Origin: Methanobrevibacter thaueri
GTDB taxonomy: Archaea; Methanobacteriota; Methanobacteria; Methanobacteriales; Methanobacteriaceae
Reading direction: 5' to 3'
Length of the DNA: 64,000 nucleotides
Assembly (NCBI RefSeq): GCF_003111625.1
Contig: NZ_MZGS01000016.1
Span: 124,001-188,000, forward strand
The translations under genes and the position numbers were made by a program. Positions 55,084-63,556 of the stretch are shown here, in pieces. How positions within the stretch are numbered: the first letter of the stretch is position 1; every line of letters begins with the position of its first letter. The notes under the pieces are model-generated. The model had not been told where the DNA came from. It did not search any database and saw only the letters and a program-made list of their open reading frames with translations.

Positions 55084-55407
55084 ATGGCAATTCCTAAGGC
55101 TCCTGTTAAAAGGATTATTCAAAATGCTGGTGCTGAAAGAGTAAGTTCTGATGCAGTAGACGCATTAGCTGAATACTTAGAAGAATACGCAGAAGAAGTA
55201 TCTAAAGATGCAGTTACATATGCAAAATATGCAAAAAGAAAAACTGTAAAAGAAGAAGACGTTTCTTTAGCAGTTAACAGTTCAAAATCTTCTGAATCTC
55301 CTGAAGAGGGCAAACATAATATTGTAGATGTGATTAAAGGAGTATTTGATGCCGTTTCAGAAGGACAAGGCATTGAAGACGTCATTAAATCATTTATGAA
55401 AAAATAA
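55084..55407 (+). CDS. Archaeal histone with a C-terminal extension
   Basis: Residues 1-66 form a canonical archaeal histone fold (APVKRIIQNAGAERVSSDA, then VSKDAVTYAKYAKRKTVKEEDV); residues 67-107 are an extra tail. The tail begins with a Ser/Glu-rich linker (SSKSSESPEEG) and ends with a probable amphipathic helix and basic end (GIEDVIKSFMKK). Typical archaeal histones have about 67 residues. It probably wraps DNA as a multimer; the tail could affect stacking or protein contacts. The ATG at 55084 follows GGAGGTGA by 5 bp. Confidence 0.92.
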   Translation: MAIPKAPVKRIIQNAGAERVSSDAVDALAEYLEEYAEEVSKDAVTYAKYAKRKTVKEEDVSLAVNSSKSSESPEEGKHNIVDVIKGVFDAVSEGQGIEDVIKSFMKK

Positions 55408-55880
55408 TGACAAGCCAATATGATGATTTTACACGAAATATTAAAACTATACTGATTTAATTTTAAATCATATAGTTTTTATTTCAAATTTTTTTTATTT
55501 TTTTATACTGGAATTGGAAAATATCAATGAAATGTTAAAGTTAATGTACATAAAAAGATATATTTATTAAACTGTACAATAATTTTTAAATTTTATAGAT
55601 TTTAAAAATTTTTTATTAAATATTTTTTTCAATTCAATAATTTTATAAGGTATTACCTATAGATTTGGTCTTTTCTAATAAATTTTTTAATATAATTCCT
55701 CAAATTTAAAATCTAAAAATTTTTTCTGAATATTTTTGATAATTTTTAAATAATTTATCAAATTTATAGTAATTTGATTAAATTTTTTAGTAATAAATTA
55801 AATTATATTTAAAAAAAATGAAAATATATAAATATAATACATTATATAGTATATCTCATGTATACAATTAGAGGTGAATT
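55408..55880. other. Very AT-rich intergenic region before the SAP-repeat gene
   Basis: About 470 bp of almost pure A/T, with an AGGTATTACCT palindrome at 55648-55658 and, near the end, a TATA-like ATATATAAATATA run (about 55823-55835). No gene is evident. Confidence 0.55.
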
Positions 55881-58800
55881 ATGACTAAAAAAGATAAAAC
55901 TTCAAAAGTCGATGAAAAACAAACTAATAAAGCATTAACCGCTGAAGAAGTATCTGAAAAATACACCGTTCCAGAATTAAAATCCATTTTAAAAGAAAAC
56001 GGTTTGAAAGTTTCAGGCAAAAAAGAGGACCTCGTTGAAAGAGTTTTACCTATCTTAAATGAAGATTCAAGTGAAACATCTACCGTCCAAGTTGATGACT
56101 TGACCTCTCAAGAAAATGATGACTTATTAAGTCCTGCACTAAGTATGTTTGGAATAGATTATGAGGAATTACCTGTTAAAGACAAAACCATTATGGGAGA
56201 TAATACTACATTAAAGATTTACGGATTTACTCAAAATGGTTTAAGCATGTCCGATTTTACTATGTCAATGGTAGCTTCTCCAGACATTGATTTGAAAATG
56301 AATCTTCCTGAAGTTTCCTATAGTAACTTTGAAGACACCATCTTTACATTCAAAGATCTTGATTTATCTATTTTGATTAAAACAGATTCACAAAGCCTTG
56401 AGTTTTCAGCGATTATGGATAGTTTAGATATAATAACTGAATCTTATTATGTTAATTTAAAAGGCCTTAATTTGGGCTTCAAATCCTTACCTGATAACAG
56501 CATATGTTTAGATATTGATATAGACAGCTTCATATATCCTGATATTGATGGCACATATATTAACTTCGAGAATCTCAGTCTTAACATATCAATCGGATTG
56601 GATGGAGAAATTCTCGGCATAACAACAAATTTACCTAAATTAAATCTTTTAAACAAAAACTATAGGGTAGACCTATCTGATTTAAATCTAAATATCACAC
56701 TGCCTGATTTAGAATTATCAAATCTTGACTTATCCATATTAATGTCAGATTTCCGTTACACAAACTTTGATGACGTTCATGTAAATATGGATAATGTAAA
56801 TGTATCAATTGAACCTATAATATCAGATAAGGTAACCGTAATTACCCGTATGGATGCTTTGGATGCAGCGGGCCTAAATTCATTCGATGAATTGTTCCCA
56901 ATGTTAGATATTAATGAAGTGAACTTTAAAACTCCTACCAATGATTTGGAATCCCCCGTTACCATAACATCCCTTATGCCACTTTTAGATATTTCCAAAC
57001 TAGGTATGTCCACAATTGCCACTCTTTTAAGTTCAGGATTTGACCTTGACACTTACATGAGCAATCTGCCAGGCCAATTTACTGGCCCTTCATACGGAGG
57101 CGCTTTTGATGACCCTAATGCAGAGGCCTCAGGCTTTGACTTAGTCGGCATGTTTGAAAAATGTGATTATTCAGGTTTAGATGCAATTAAGTTTAATTTA
57201 ACCGGATTGCTTGATTCTGCAGATATTGATTTATCTGACTTCGGCATTGATGCATCAGACTATGACTTCTCTAACATTAGCTTGTCCGAACTTATTGATG
57301 GATTAAAAGATTCTGAATTTGTCATGACCGCTATGGGCATACTCGGAAAATTATCCACCATTGACTTTGAAAATCTTGATTTCAATGGTTTAATAAGTGA
57401 TTTTGATGCAGAAAGCTTTGACATATCCAGTCTATTAGAAAGCCTTAACATATCTAGCTCTGATCTTGCCACTCTTATAGATACATTCAGTAATTTTGGT
57501 GACGTATTTAAAAACCTCGATTTATCATGTTTAGGAGCAATCGAACTCAATTTAACAGGATTACTTGATTCACTAGGAATTGACTTATCTGACTTCGGCA
57601 TTGACACATCAGGATATGACCTATCTGCAATCAGCCTCGCAGAACTCATAGGTCTCTTAAGCAATCTTGAAATTGACATGAACACTATCACAACCCTGTT
57701 AAAATTATTCGGTATTGAATTAGATGGCATTGATTTGGATGGATTAATAAGCAGCTTTGATGCAGAAAACTTTGATATATCCAGCTTATTAGAAAGCCTT
57801 AACTTATCCAGTTCCGATCTCGCCGATATCATAGAAATGTTCACCAATTCAGACATCGACTTTGCAGGCATGATGGAAAACCTCGATTTATCCTGTTTAG
57901 GCGCAATCGAACTCAACTTAACCGGATTAATTATTTCACTAGGAATTGACATATCTGAGCTTGGCATTGACCTATCAGACTATGACCTATCCGCAATCAG
58001 CCTCGCAGAACTCATAGGTCTCTTAAGCAATCTTGAAATTGACATGAACCTAATTACATCCCTGTTAAGATTATTAGGCATTGAATTGGACGACCTTGAT
58101 TTCGATGGCTTAATAAACAGTTTTGATGAAGAAAACTTTGACATGTCCAGCTTATTAGGTAGCCTTAACTTAACTGACTCCGATATTGATGCTATGGTAG
58201 ACATGTTCACCAAATCAGACATTGACTTTGAGGCTATATTTAAAAACTGCGATTATTCAACTTTAGACGGCATGGTGCTCGATTTAACCGGAGTAGCTGA
58301 ATCACTAGAGATTGACGTTTCTGAATTTGACGTTGACTTATCTGCAATCACCATCGCAGAACTTGCAGGTATCTTAAGCGATCCTGATTTCGACATGACC
58401 GCTATTACATCCAAGTTTGACGCATCCACCTTAGGCAATCTTAAATTGGATGGCCTAGTAAGCAGCTTTGATGAAGAAAACTTTGACATTTCCGGTCTAT
58501 TAGAAAGCCTTAACCTATCTGGTGTAGACATGTCCGCTATGGTAGACATGTTCAGCAACTCAGACATCGACTTTGCAGGCATATTTGAAAACATCGATTT
58601 ATCCTGTTTAGGCGCAATCGAACTCAATTTAGGTGGATTAATCGTTTCACTAGGAATTGACATAACTGACCTCGGCATTGACCTGTCAGACTACGACTTA
58701 ACCGCAATCAGCCTCGCAGAACTCATAGGTATCTTTAGCAATCTTGAAATTGACATGAACCTCATTGCAGCCGTATTAAAATTATTCGGCCTTGAATTGG

Positions 58801-59741
58801 ACGACCTTGATTTCGATGGCTTAATAAGCAGCTTTGATGCAGAAAACTTTGACTTATCCAGCCTATTAGAAAGCATAGACCTTGGTGACCTGGACATTTC
58901 CGCTATTGTAGACATGTTCACCAACTCAGACATCGACTTTGCAGGCATATTTGAAAACATCGATTTATCCTGTTTAGGCGCAATCGAACTCAACTTAACC
59001 GGATTGATTGAATCAATAGACATGGACTTATCTGAATTAGGCATTGACCTGTCAGACTATGATTTATCTGCAATCAGCCTCGCAGAACTTATAGGTGTCT
59101 TTAGTAATCTTGACTTTGACATGAACACTATCTTTATAATGTTAAAGTTATTCGGCATTGAATTAGATGGTCTTGATTTGGATGGCCTAATAAACAGTTT
59201 TGACGAAGAAAACTTTGACCTAAACAGTCTATTAGGAAGCATAAACATAGGTGACCTGGACATTTCCGCTATGGTAGACATGTTCACCAACCCTGATATG
59301 GACTTTAAAGAGATGTTTGAAAACATCGATTTATCATCTTTAGGTGCAATCGAACTCAACTTAACCAGATTACTTGATTCAGCAGATATTGATTTAGCTG
59401 ACTTCGGCATTGACACATCAGACTATGATCTATCTGCAATCAGCCTCGCAGAACTTATTGATGCATTAAGCACATCCGAATTTGTCATGACCGTCGATGC
59501 AATTATCTCAAAATTAATGGATATGGACTATGATAATCTTGATTTCGATGGCTTAATAAGTAGCTTTGATGCAGAAAACTTTGACATATCCGGCCTATTA
59601 GAAAGCCTTAACCTATCCAATTTCGATATTTCTGCTATCTTTGGTAATTTCGATATGAATGGTTTTGATATAGCAGAGATCTTGAACAGCACACTAAGCA
59701 TGTTCCTTGAGAAAAGTATTCCAGAATCTTCAAATGCTTAG
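55881..59741 (+). CDS. Large acidic SAP-domain protein with seven tandem ~122-residue repeats
   Basis: This 1286-residue protein is extremely rich in Asp, Ser, Leu and Ile. After a basic N-terminus comes a SAP-like helix-turn-helix (EKYTVPELKSILKENGLK then KKEDLVERVLPIL, about residues 27-58), a motif that binds AT-rich DNA. Residues about 90-400 are short beta-rich repeats (LDLSILI, LNLNITLPDLELSNLDLSIL). From 57162 seven long repeats follow, each with IELNLTGLL, LSAISLAELI, FDAENFDISSLLESL and MFTNSDIDF. No signal peptide or membrane segment is seen, so it is probably cytoplasmic. I do not know a named family for the whole. RBS GAGGTGAAT precedes the ATG. Confidence 0.85.
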   Translation: MTKKDKTSKVDEKQTNKALTAEEVSEKYTVPELKSILKENGLKVSGKKEDLVERVLPILNEDSSETSTVQVDDLTSQENDDLLSPALSMFGIDYEELPVKDKTIMGDNTTLKIYGFTQNGLSMSDFTMSMVASPDIDLKMNLPEVSYSNFEDTIFTFKDLDLSILIKTDSQSLEFSAIMDSLDIITESYYVNLKGLNLGFKSLPDNSICLDIDIDSFIYPDIDGTYINFENLSLNISIGLDGEILGITTNLPKLNLLNKNYRVDLSDLNLNITLPDLELSNLDLSILMSDFRYTNFDDVHVNMDNVNVSIEPIISDKVTVITRMDALDAAGLNSFDELFPMLDINEVNFKTPTNDLESPVTITSLMPLLDISKLGMSTIATLLSSGFDLDTYMSNLPGQFTGPSYGGAFDDPNAEASGFDLVGMFEKCDYSGLDAIKFNLTGLLDSADIDLSDFGIDASDYDFSNISLSELIDGLKDSEFVMTAMGILGKLSTIDFENLDFNGLISDFDAESFDISSLLESLNISSSDLATLIDTFSNFGDVFKNLDLSCLGAIELNLTGLLDSLGIDLSDFGIDTSGYDLSAISLAELIGLLSNLEIDMNTITTLLKLFGIELDGIDLDGLISSFDAENFDISSLLESLNLSSSDLADIIEMFTNSDIDFAGMMENLDLSCLGAIELNLTGLIISLGIDISELGIDLSDYDLSAISLAELIGLLSNLEIDMNLITSLLRLLGIELDDLDFDGLINSFDEENFDMSSLLGSLNLTDSDIDAMVDMFTKSDIDFEAIFKNCDYSTLDGMVLDLTGVAESLEIDVSEFDVDLSAITIAELAGILSDPDFDMTAITSKFDASTLGNLKLDGLVSSFDEENFDISGLLESLNLSGVDMSAMVDMFSNSDIDFAGIFENIDLSCLGAIELNLGGLIVSLGIDITDLGIDLSDYDLTAISLAELIGIFSNLEIDMNLIAAVLKLFGLELDDLDFDGLISSFDAENFDLSSLLESIDLGDLDISAIVDMFTNSDIDFAGIFENIDLSCLGAIELNLTGLIESIDMDLSELGIDLSDYDLSAISLAELIGVFSNLDFDMNTIFIMLKLFGIELDGLDLDGLINSFDEENFDLNSLLGSINIGDLDISAMVDMFTNPDMDFKEMFENIDLSSLGAIELNLTRLLDSADIDLADFGIDTSDYDLSAISLAELIDALSTSEFVMTVDAIISKLMDMDYDNLDFDGLISSFDAENFDISGLLESLNLSNFDISAIFGNFDMNGFDIAEILNSTLSMFLEKSIPESSNA
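57162..59690 (+). repeat. Seven tandem in-frame DNA repeats inside the SAP-domain gene
   Basis: Units begin at about 57162, 57516, 57882, 58248, 58593, 58959 and 59325; intervals are 354, 366, 366, 345, 366 and 366 bp, so changes are always multiples of three. Middle units are the most alike; the first and the last resemble each other in SADIDLSDFGID and EFVMT, and unit 4 is the most divergent. Confidence 0.9.
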
Positions 59742-59807
59742 GATAGTGAATTAAACTATAGTCTAATGAATGTTTAGGCATTCAAGGAAAATCAAACAAC
59801 TAAAAAA

Positions 59808-59837
59808 AATAATAGTGGAATAATTTTCACTATTATT
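59808..59837 (+). terminator. Terminator after the SAP-repeat gene
   Basis: AATAATAGTG (59808-59817) and CACTATTATT (59828-59837) form a 10-bp stem with a 10-nt loop, followed by a T-rich tract to about 59850. Confidence 0.6.
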
Positions 59838-59868
59838 CTATTATTTTTTAAAGAATAGGGGAAACAGT

Positions 59869-61860
59869 ATGAGAGATGTTGATGAACTTAAAAAAACCCC
59901 TGGACTTTCATTGAAAAGATATCTGATTTTGTTCATTGCAAATTTAATCGGATTGTATTTAATTAGTTTTGGATTGGATTTTACCGTTACCAACTTAAAC
60001 CGTGTTGTTGTATTCATATTTTTCATCAGTATTTTCAATGCAGTATTATGGCCACTTATAACAAGGATATATATGCCATTTATGGTTTGGACTTTTGGAA
60101 TTGGTAGTCTGATTTTAAATGGAGGAATATTCGCTTTTTTCGGACCATATTTTGGTTTAAATATTAACGGATTGGGAATAATTCTCGCACCATTGACCAT
60201 AGCCCTTATTACAATCATCCTCTCCACCATATTGGGACTCGATGACGATGGAGCATTTTACCAGGCAACGCTGAGAGAGGCTCAAAGGAAAAGAAAAGAG
60301 GACATTAAGGATTATCCTGGCGTGATAATCGTGGAGATTGATGGACTTGCCTATGACGTCTTATGTGAAGCTATCGACAGGGGAGTAATGCCGACCGTCA
60401 AGCAAATGTTAGACAGCAAAACCCATACCCTTAAGAAATGGGAAACAGATTTGTCTTCACAGACAGGAGCAAGCCAAGCTGGAATCCTACATGGGAACAA
60501 TGAAAACATCACCGCTTTTAGATGGATTGAAAAAGAAAATGATAATCAGGTAATGCAGTGTTCAGGAGTTTCAAAAGTCAAAATCCTTGAAGAAAGAATA
60601 TCAAATGGAAATGGATTGCTTGTTGAAAATGGAGCGAGCAGATCCAACCTATTTTCAGGAGATACAGACAATGTGATTTTCACCTTCAGCAAAATAACAG
60701 ATTTGAGAAAACTGTATAACGGAGCATGGTATTCAATCTTTTCAAATCCAAGCGATTTCGCACGTATAGTGGTACTGCTTATTGAAGACATGATTCATGA
60801 AATATATTCCCAGTTGAAACACAGGCTATTAAACATCCAACCAAGGATTTCACGAGGAATCGCATATATTCCAACAAGAGCCGGAACCAATGTATTCATG
60901 AGGGAAATCAACACCAAAACACTGATTGGAGATATGATGATTGGAGAAATTGATGTTGCATATTCCACCTATTTGGGTTATGATGAGATTGCTCACCATT
61001 CAGGAGTTAGGGATGAGGATGTATGGTTTGCCCTTAAAGGAATGGATAAACAGATAAAACATTTAGTTGATGGAAACAAATACTCTCCAAGAGAATATCA
61101 ATTCGTGATACAGTCAGACCATGGCCAAACCAATGGGGCTACATTCAAACAGAGATACGGCGAGTCATTCGAAGACTTTGTCAAATCACTGCTTCCTATG
61201 GACATTAACATGTATGCCAAAATGTCTTCAAACGAGGACCATTTTGCGGAAGTCTACATACCGTTTTCCGACAAGGTCAATTTCATTAAAAATAGAAACA
61301 AAGAAGAAGATGAAGAAAAACTGATGTCAGACTCCGAAGTTATAGTTCTCGGATCTGGAAATCTTGCATTGGTCTATCTAACCAAATGGAGCCACAGACT
61401 GACATATGAGGAAATCAATGAAATGTTTCCAGAGCTGATTGATGAAATCGTAAATAATGAATATGTAGGATTCATTTTAGTTCACTCCTCACAAAAAGGT
61501 GACATGGCAATTGGTAAAAATGGAACATATTACTTAGATAATGATGAAATAGAAGGGGAAGATCCTCTTGAAGGATTCGGAGACAACATTGCTCAACATT
61601 TAAAAAGAAGCAGCTCATTTAAATACACTCCAGATATTCTAGTCAACAGCTTTTATGATGCCGAAAAGGATGAGGTCTGTGCCTTTGAAGAGCTGGTCGG
61701 AAGCCACGGTGGAGCTGGAGGAAGTCAATCAGAACCGTTTATATTATATCCTTCAGACTGGAATGTTCCGGATGAGGAAATTGTAGGTGCGGAGAACATC
61801 TACAAGATTCTGAAATCAAATTTAAACAATATTAAAGAAAGCAGCAAAATTGATAAGTGA
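59869..61860 (+). CDS. Membrane protein: holin-like four-helix domain fused to an alkaline-phosphatase-superfamily enzyme
   Basis: This 663-residue protein has an N-terminal domain with four hydrophobic helices in about 130 residues (Mycobacterial 4TM holin-like, PF04020 type), then an alkaline phosphatase superfamily domain on the cytoplasmic or outer side. The latter has VEIDGLAYDVL, the nucleophile region SSQTGASQAG, YDEIAHHSG, SDHGQTNG and VGSHGGAGG, all metal-binding elements. It probably hydrolyses a phosphodiester or phosphomonoester at the membrane. I judge the domain fusion genuine as the reading frame is uninterrupted; related fusions are known in methanogens and actinobacteria to my recollection. 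Confidence 0.82.
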   Translation: MRDVDELKKTPGLSLKRYLILFIANLIGLYLISFGLDFTVTNLNRVVVFIFFISIFNAVLWPLITRIYMPFMVWTFGIGSLILNGGIFAFFGPYFGLNINGLGIILAPLTIALITIILSTILGLDDDGAFYQATLREAQRKRKEDIKDYPGVIIVEIDGLAYDVLCEAIDRGVMPTVKQMLDSKTHTLKKWETDLSSQTGASQAGILHGNNENITAFRWIEKENDNQVMQCSGVSKVKILEERISNGNGLLVENGASRSNLFSGDTDNVIFTFSKITDLRKLYNGAWYSIFSNPSDFARIVVLLIEDMIHEIYSQLKHRLLNIQPRISRGIAYIPTRAGTNVFMREINTKTLIGDMMIGEIDVAYSTYLGYDEIAHHSGVRDEDVWFALKGMDKQIKHLVDGNKYSPREYQFVIQSDHGQTNGATFKQRYGESFEDFVKSLLPMDINMYAKMSSNEDHFAEVYIPFSDKVNFIKNRNKEEDEEKLMSDSEVIVLGSGNLALVYLTKWSHRLTYEEINEMFPELIDEIVNNEYVGFILVHSSQKGDMAIGKNGTYYLDNDEIEGEDPLEGFGDNIAQHLKRSSSFKYTPDILVNSFYDAEKDEVCAFEELVGSHGGAGGSQSEPFILYPSDWNVPDEEIVGAENIYKILKSNLNNIKESSKIDK

Positions 61861-62051
61861 TAATTGAAAATGATTTTTCTCACTGAAAATTAGGAAATAC
61901 TATCCTTATCAATTTTCCAATTTTTTAATCATCATCATAATTTTGAAAAAAATATAATTGAAAAATTATTGAACAAACATATAAAATATATTCTTAATAT
62001 GAATAATTACATAATTATTTAAATATTAATATCAAATATATTAATGAGAAC

Positions 62052-63038
62052 ATGATTATTGAGGATTCAAAGTTAGGATATAGAAAACATGTTTTGGACG
62101 AGTTTGAATTTGAAAACGGTCAGACTCTTCAAGATGTTGAGGTGGAATATACAACCCGAGGAACACCAAAATATGATGAAGAAGGCAATATTGTCAATGC
62201 AATTGTCTATTGCCATAGATTCAATGGAAATTGCTTATCAATTGAAGATTTGAATCAACTACTTGGCCCTAGAAGCATGTTAGCAGATTTTAACTTTTTT
62301 TACATATCAATCACTTCATTAGGATATCCTGAATCATGTTCACCTTCTAAAACTAATTTAAAATTTGATTTTCCAAAATACACAATTAGGGATTGCGTGA
62401 ATTTTAAAAGAAAATTTCTATCTGACGTATTTAATATAAGCAAGGTCCTTGGCATTTTGGGTGTTGGAGTGGGAGGTTATGAAGCCTTTACCTGGGGATG
62501 TGAATATCCTGATGAAATGGAATTTTTAATTATAGGCAGCAGTTCTTTTAAAACGGATGGTTATCGCTACATTTTTTCCAAAGCCCTAAGCAATTTAATT
62601 GAGTCATCCGATGCATATCTGGATACTGTTTATAGTGAACATTTATCTAGAATGATGTTTTCAATCAATTCATTAATTTATACCCAATATTTTTCCAAAA
62701 GAGCATTTCAAAAGTTTACTCGAGAAGAACTTGAAATGCTTATGGATGCTTTTATTGAGGAAGGCTTCAATGAAGACATCTATGATTTCAAATTTAGAAA
62801 TGACGCCACATTAAATTATGATATTGAGGATAAATTATCCAATATTAAAGCGAAAACATTGATTGTCAGCGCTTCTGAAGATATTTATTATTCTCCCGAA
62901 TTTGACGTAGAACCTCTCAAAGGCAAGATTGAAAACCTAGAAATATTTATTTTTGATGCCCAGGAATTTGTTTACAAGTATGACAATTCACTATTTGTAG
63001 ATCTGTTTAGAGAATTTTTAGAAGAATTTAAAAAATAG
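62052..63038 (+). CDS. MetX-like alpha/beta-hydrolase lacking the catalytic triad
   Basis: This 328-residue protein resembles homoserine O-acetyltransferase over its length (FENGQTLQDVEVEYTTRG, YCHRFNGN, YTIRDCVNFKRKFL, ALNNL-like tail). The nucleophile elbow, usually GGSMGG, is GVGVGG, so no serine nucleophile is present. The Asp region (VSASEDIYYSPE) keeps an acidic residue but the expected GHD near the C-terminus is replaced by AQEF. It may be a pseudoenzyme or have another function; it cannot do standard serine-mediated acyl transfer. Confidence 0.78.
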   Translation: MIIEDSKLGYRKHVLDEFEFENGQTLQDVEVEYTTRGTPKYDEEGNIVNAIVYCHRFNGNCLSIEDLNQLLGPRSMLADFNFFYISITSLGYPESCSPSKTNLKFDFPKYTIRDCVNFKRKFLSDVFNISKVLGILGVGVGGYEAFTWGCEYPDEMEFLIIGSSSFKTDGYRYIFSKALSNLIESSDAYLDTVYSEHLSRMMFSINSLIYTQYFSKRAFQKFTREELEMLMDAFIEEGFNEDIYDFKFRNDATLNYDIEDKLSNIKAKTLIVSASEDIYYSPEFDVEPLKGKIENLEIFIFDAQEFVYKYDNSLFVDLFREFLEEFKK

Positions 63039-63043
63039 ACTGA

Positions 63044-63085
63044 TCTTGAACCTCTCCGACCTAAAAGAGGTCGGAGTATTCTTTC
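63044..63085 (+). repeat. Hairpin repeat element, copy C (divergent)
   Basis: It begins like copy A (TCTTGAACCTCTCCG). The stem is CTCCGACCT/AGGTCGGAG (63054-63062 with 63068-63076), so two base pairs differ from copy A on both arms and pairing is kept. The tail matches partially. Confidence 0.65.
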
Positions 63086-63256
63086 ACTTATTTGATAAAA
63101 ATCTAAAAGGAAATTAGTTATCCTCTATTGATTACATATTCTATATTATAAACCTACATATTATATGGCATTTATCCGAGAGCATTTGAAAATTAATCGC
63201 ATCACCCCCCACATAAAAAAAAATATAGACACTAACCCACTAAAATGTGCAATTCA

Positions 63257-63303
63257 TCCCCCGGCTTAAAGAAGCCGGAGAATTCTTGCACAATAAAGTT
63301 AAA
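63257..63303 (+). repeat. Hairpin repeat element, copy D
   Basis: It shares the CCGGCTT/AAGCCGG stem and the whole right flank (GAATTCTTGCAC and on) with copy A; the left flank differs, and GTGCAATTC at 63247-63255 could pair with GAATTCTTGCAC to form a longer outer stem. The region 63086-63405 is otherwise without genes and holds two poly-C tracts. Confidence 0.7.
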
Positions 63304-63405
63304 TGAAAATTAGAAATAAATTTCAAACCAATACAATTCAAAATATAAAGTAAGTGTTTTAAAAGTCATTACCCCCCCCAATCAAATTGTATCAAAAATA
63401 TATTC

Positions 63406-63503
63406 ACTTCATCCATTTGAAGTTGAAATTTATTCTTCATTTTTTTATAGTACTTCATTTATTTGAAGTAATATTTTTAACTATATCTAAATGAAGTACT
63501 TCA
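63406..63503. promoter_or_regulatory. ACTTCA/TGAAGT operator array before the ATPase gene
   Basis: Two ACTTCA-N6-TGAAGT sites (63406-63423 and 63452-63469) and one TGAAGTACTTCA palindrome (63492-63503) lie just before a TATA-like run (about 63512-63535). Three copies of the same inverted half-site near one promoter suggest regulator binding. Confidence 0.7.
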
Positions 63504-63556
63504 AATTGTTAAAGTATATATTTTATAAAATATATAATTAATATCAGGTGTTTAAA

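Noticed and set aside
55648-55658. AGGTATTACCT palindrome as another copy of the 56-290 palindromes
   Set aside because: It shares only GTATTAC, has different flanks, and lies in very AT-rich DNA where such matches are expected.
63205-63378. Two poly-C tracts (about 63205-63211 and 63372-63379) as phase-variable sites
   Set aside because: They lie in noncoding DNA, not at a gene start, and length variability cannot be judged from one sequence.
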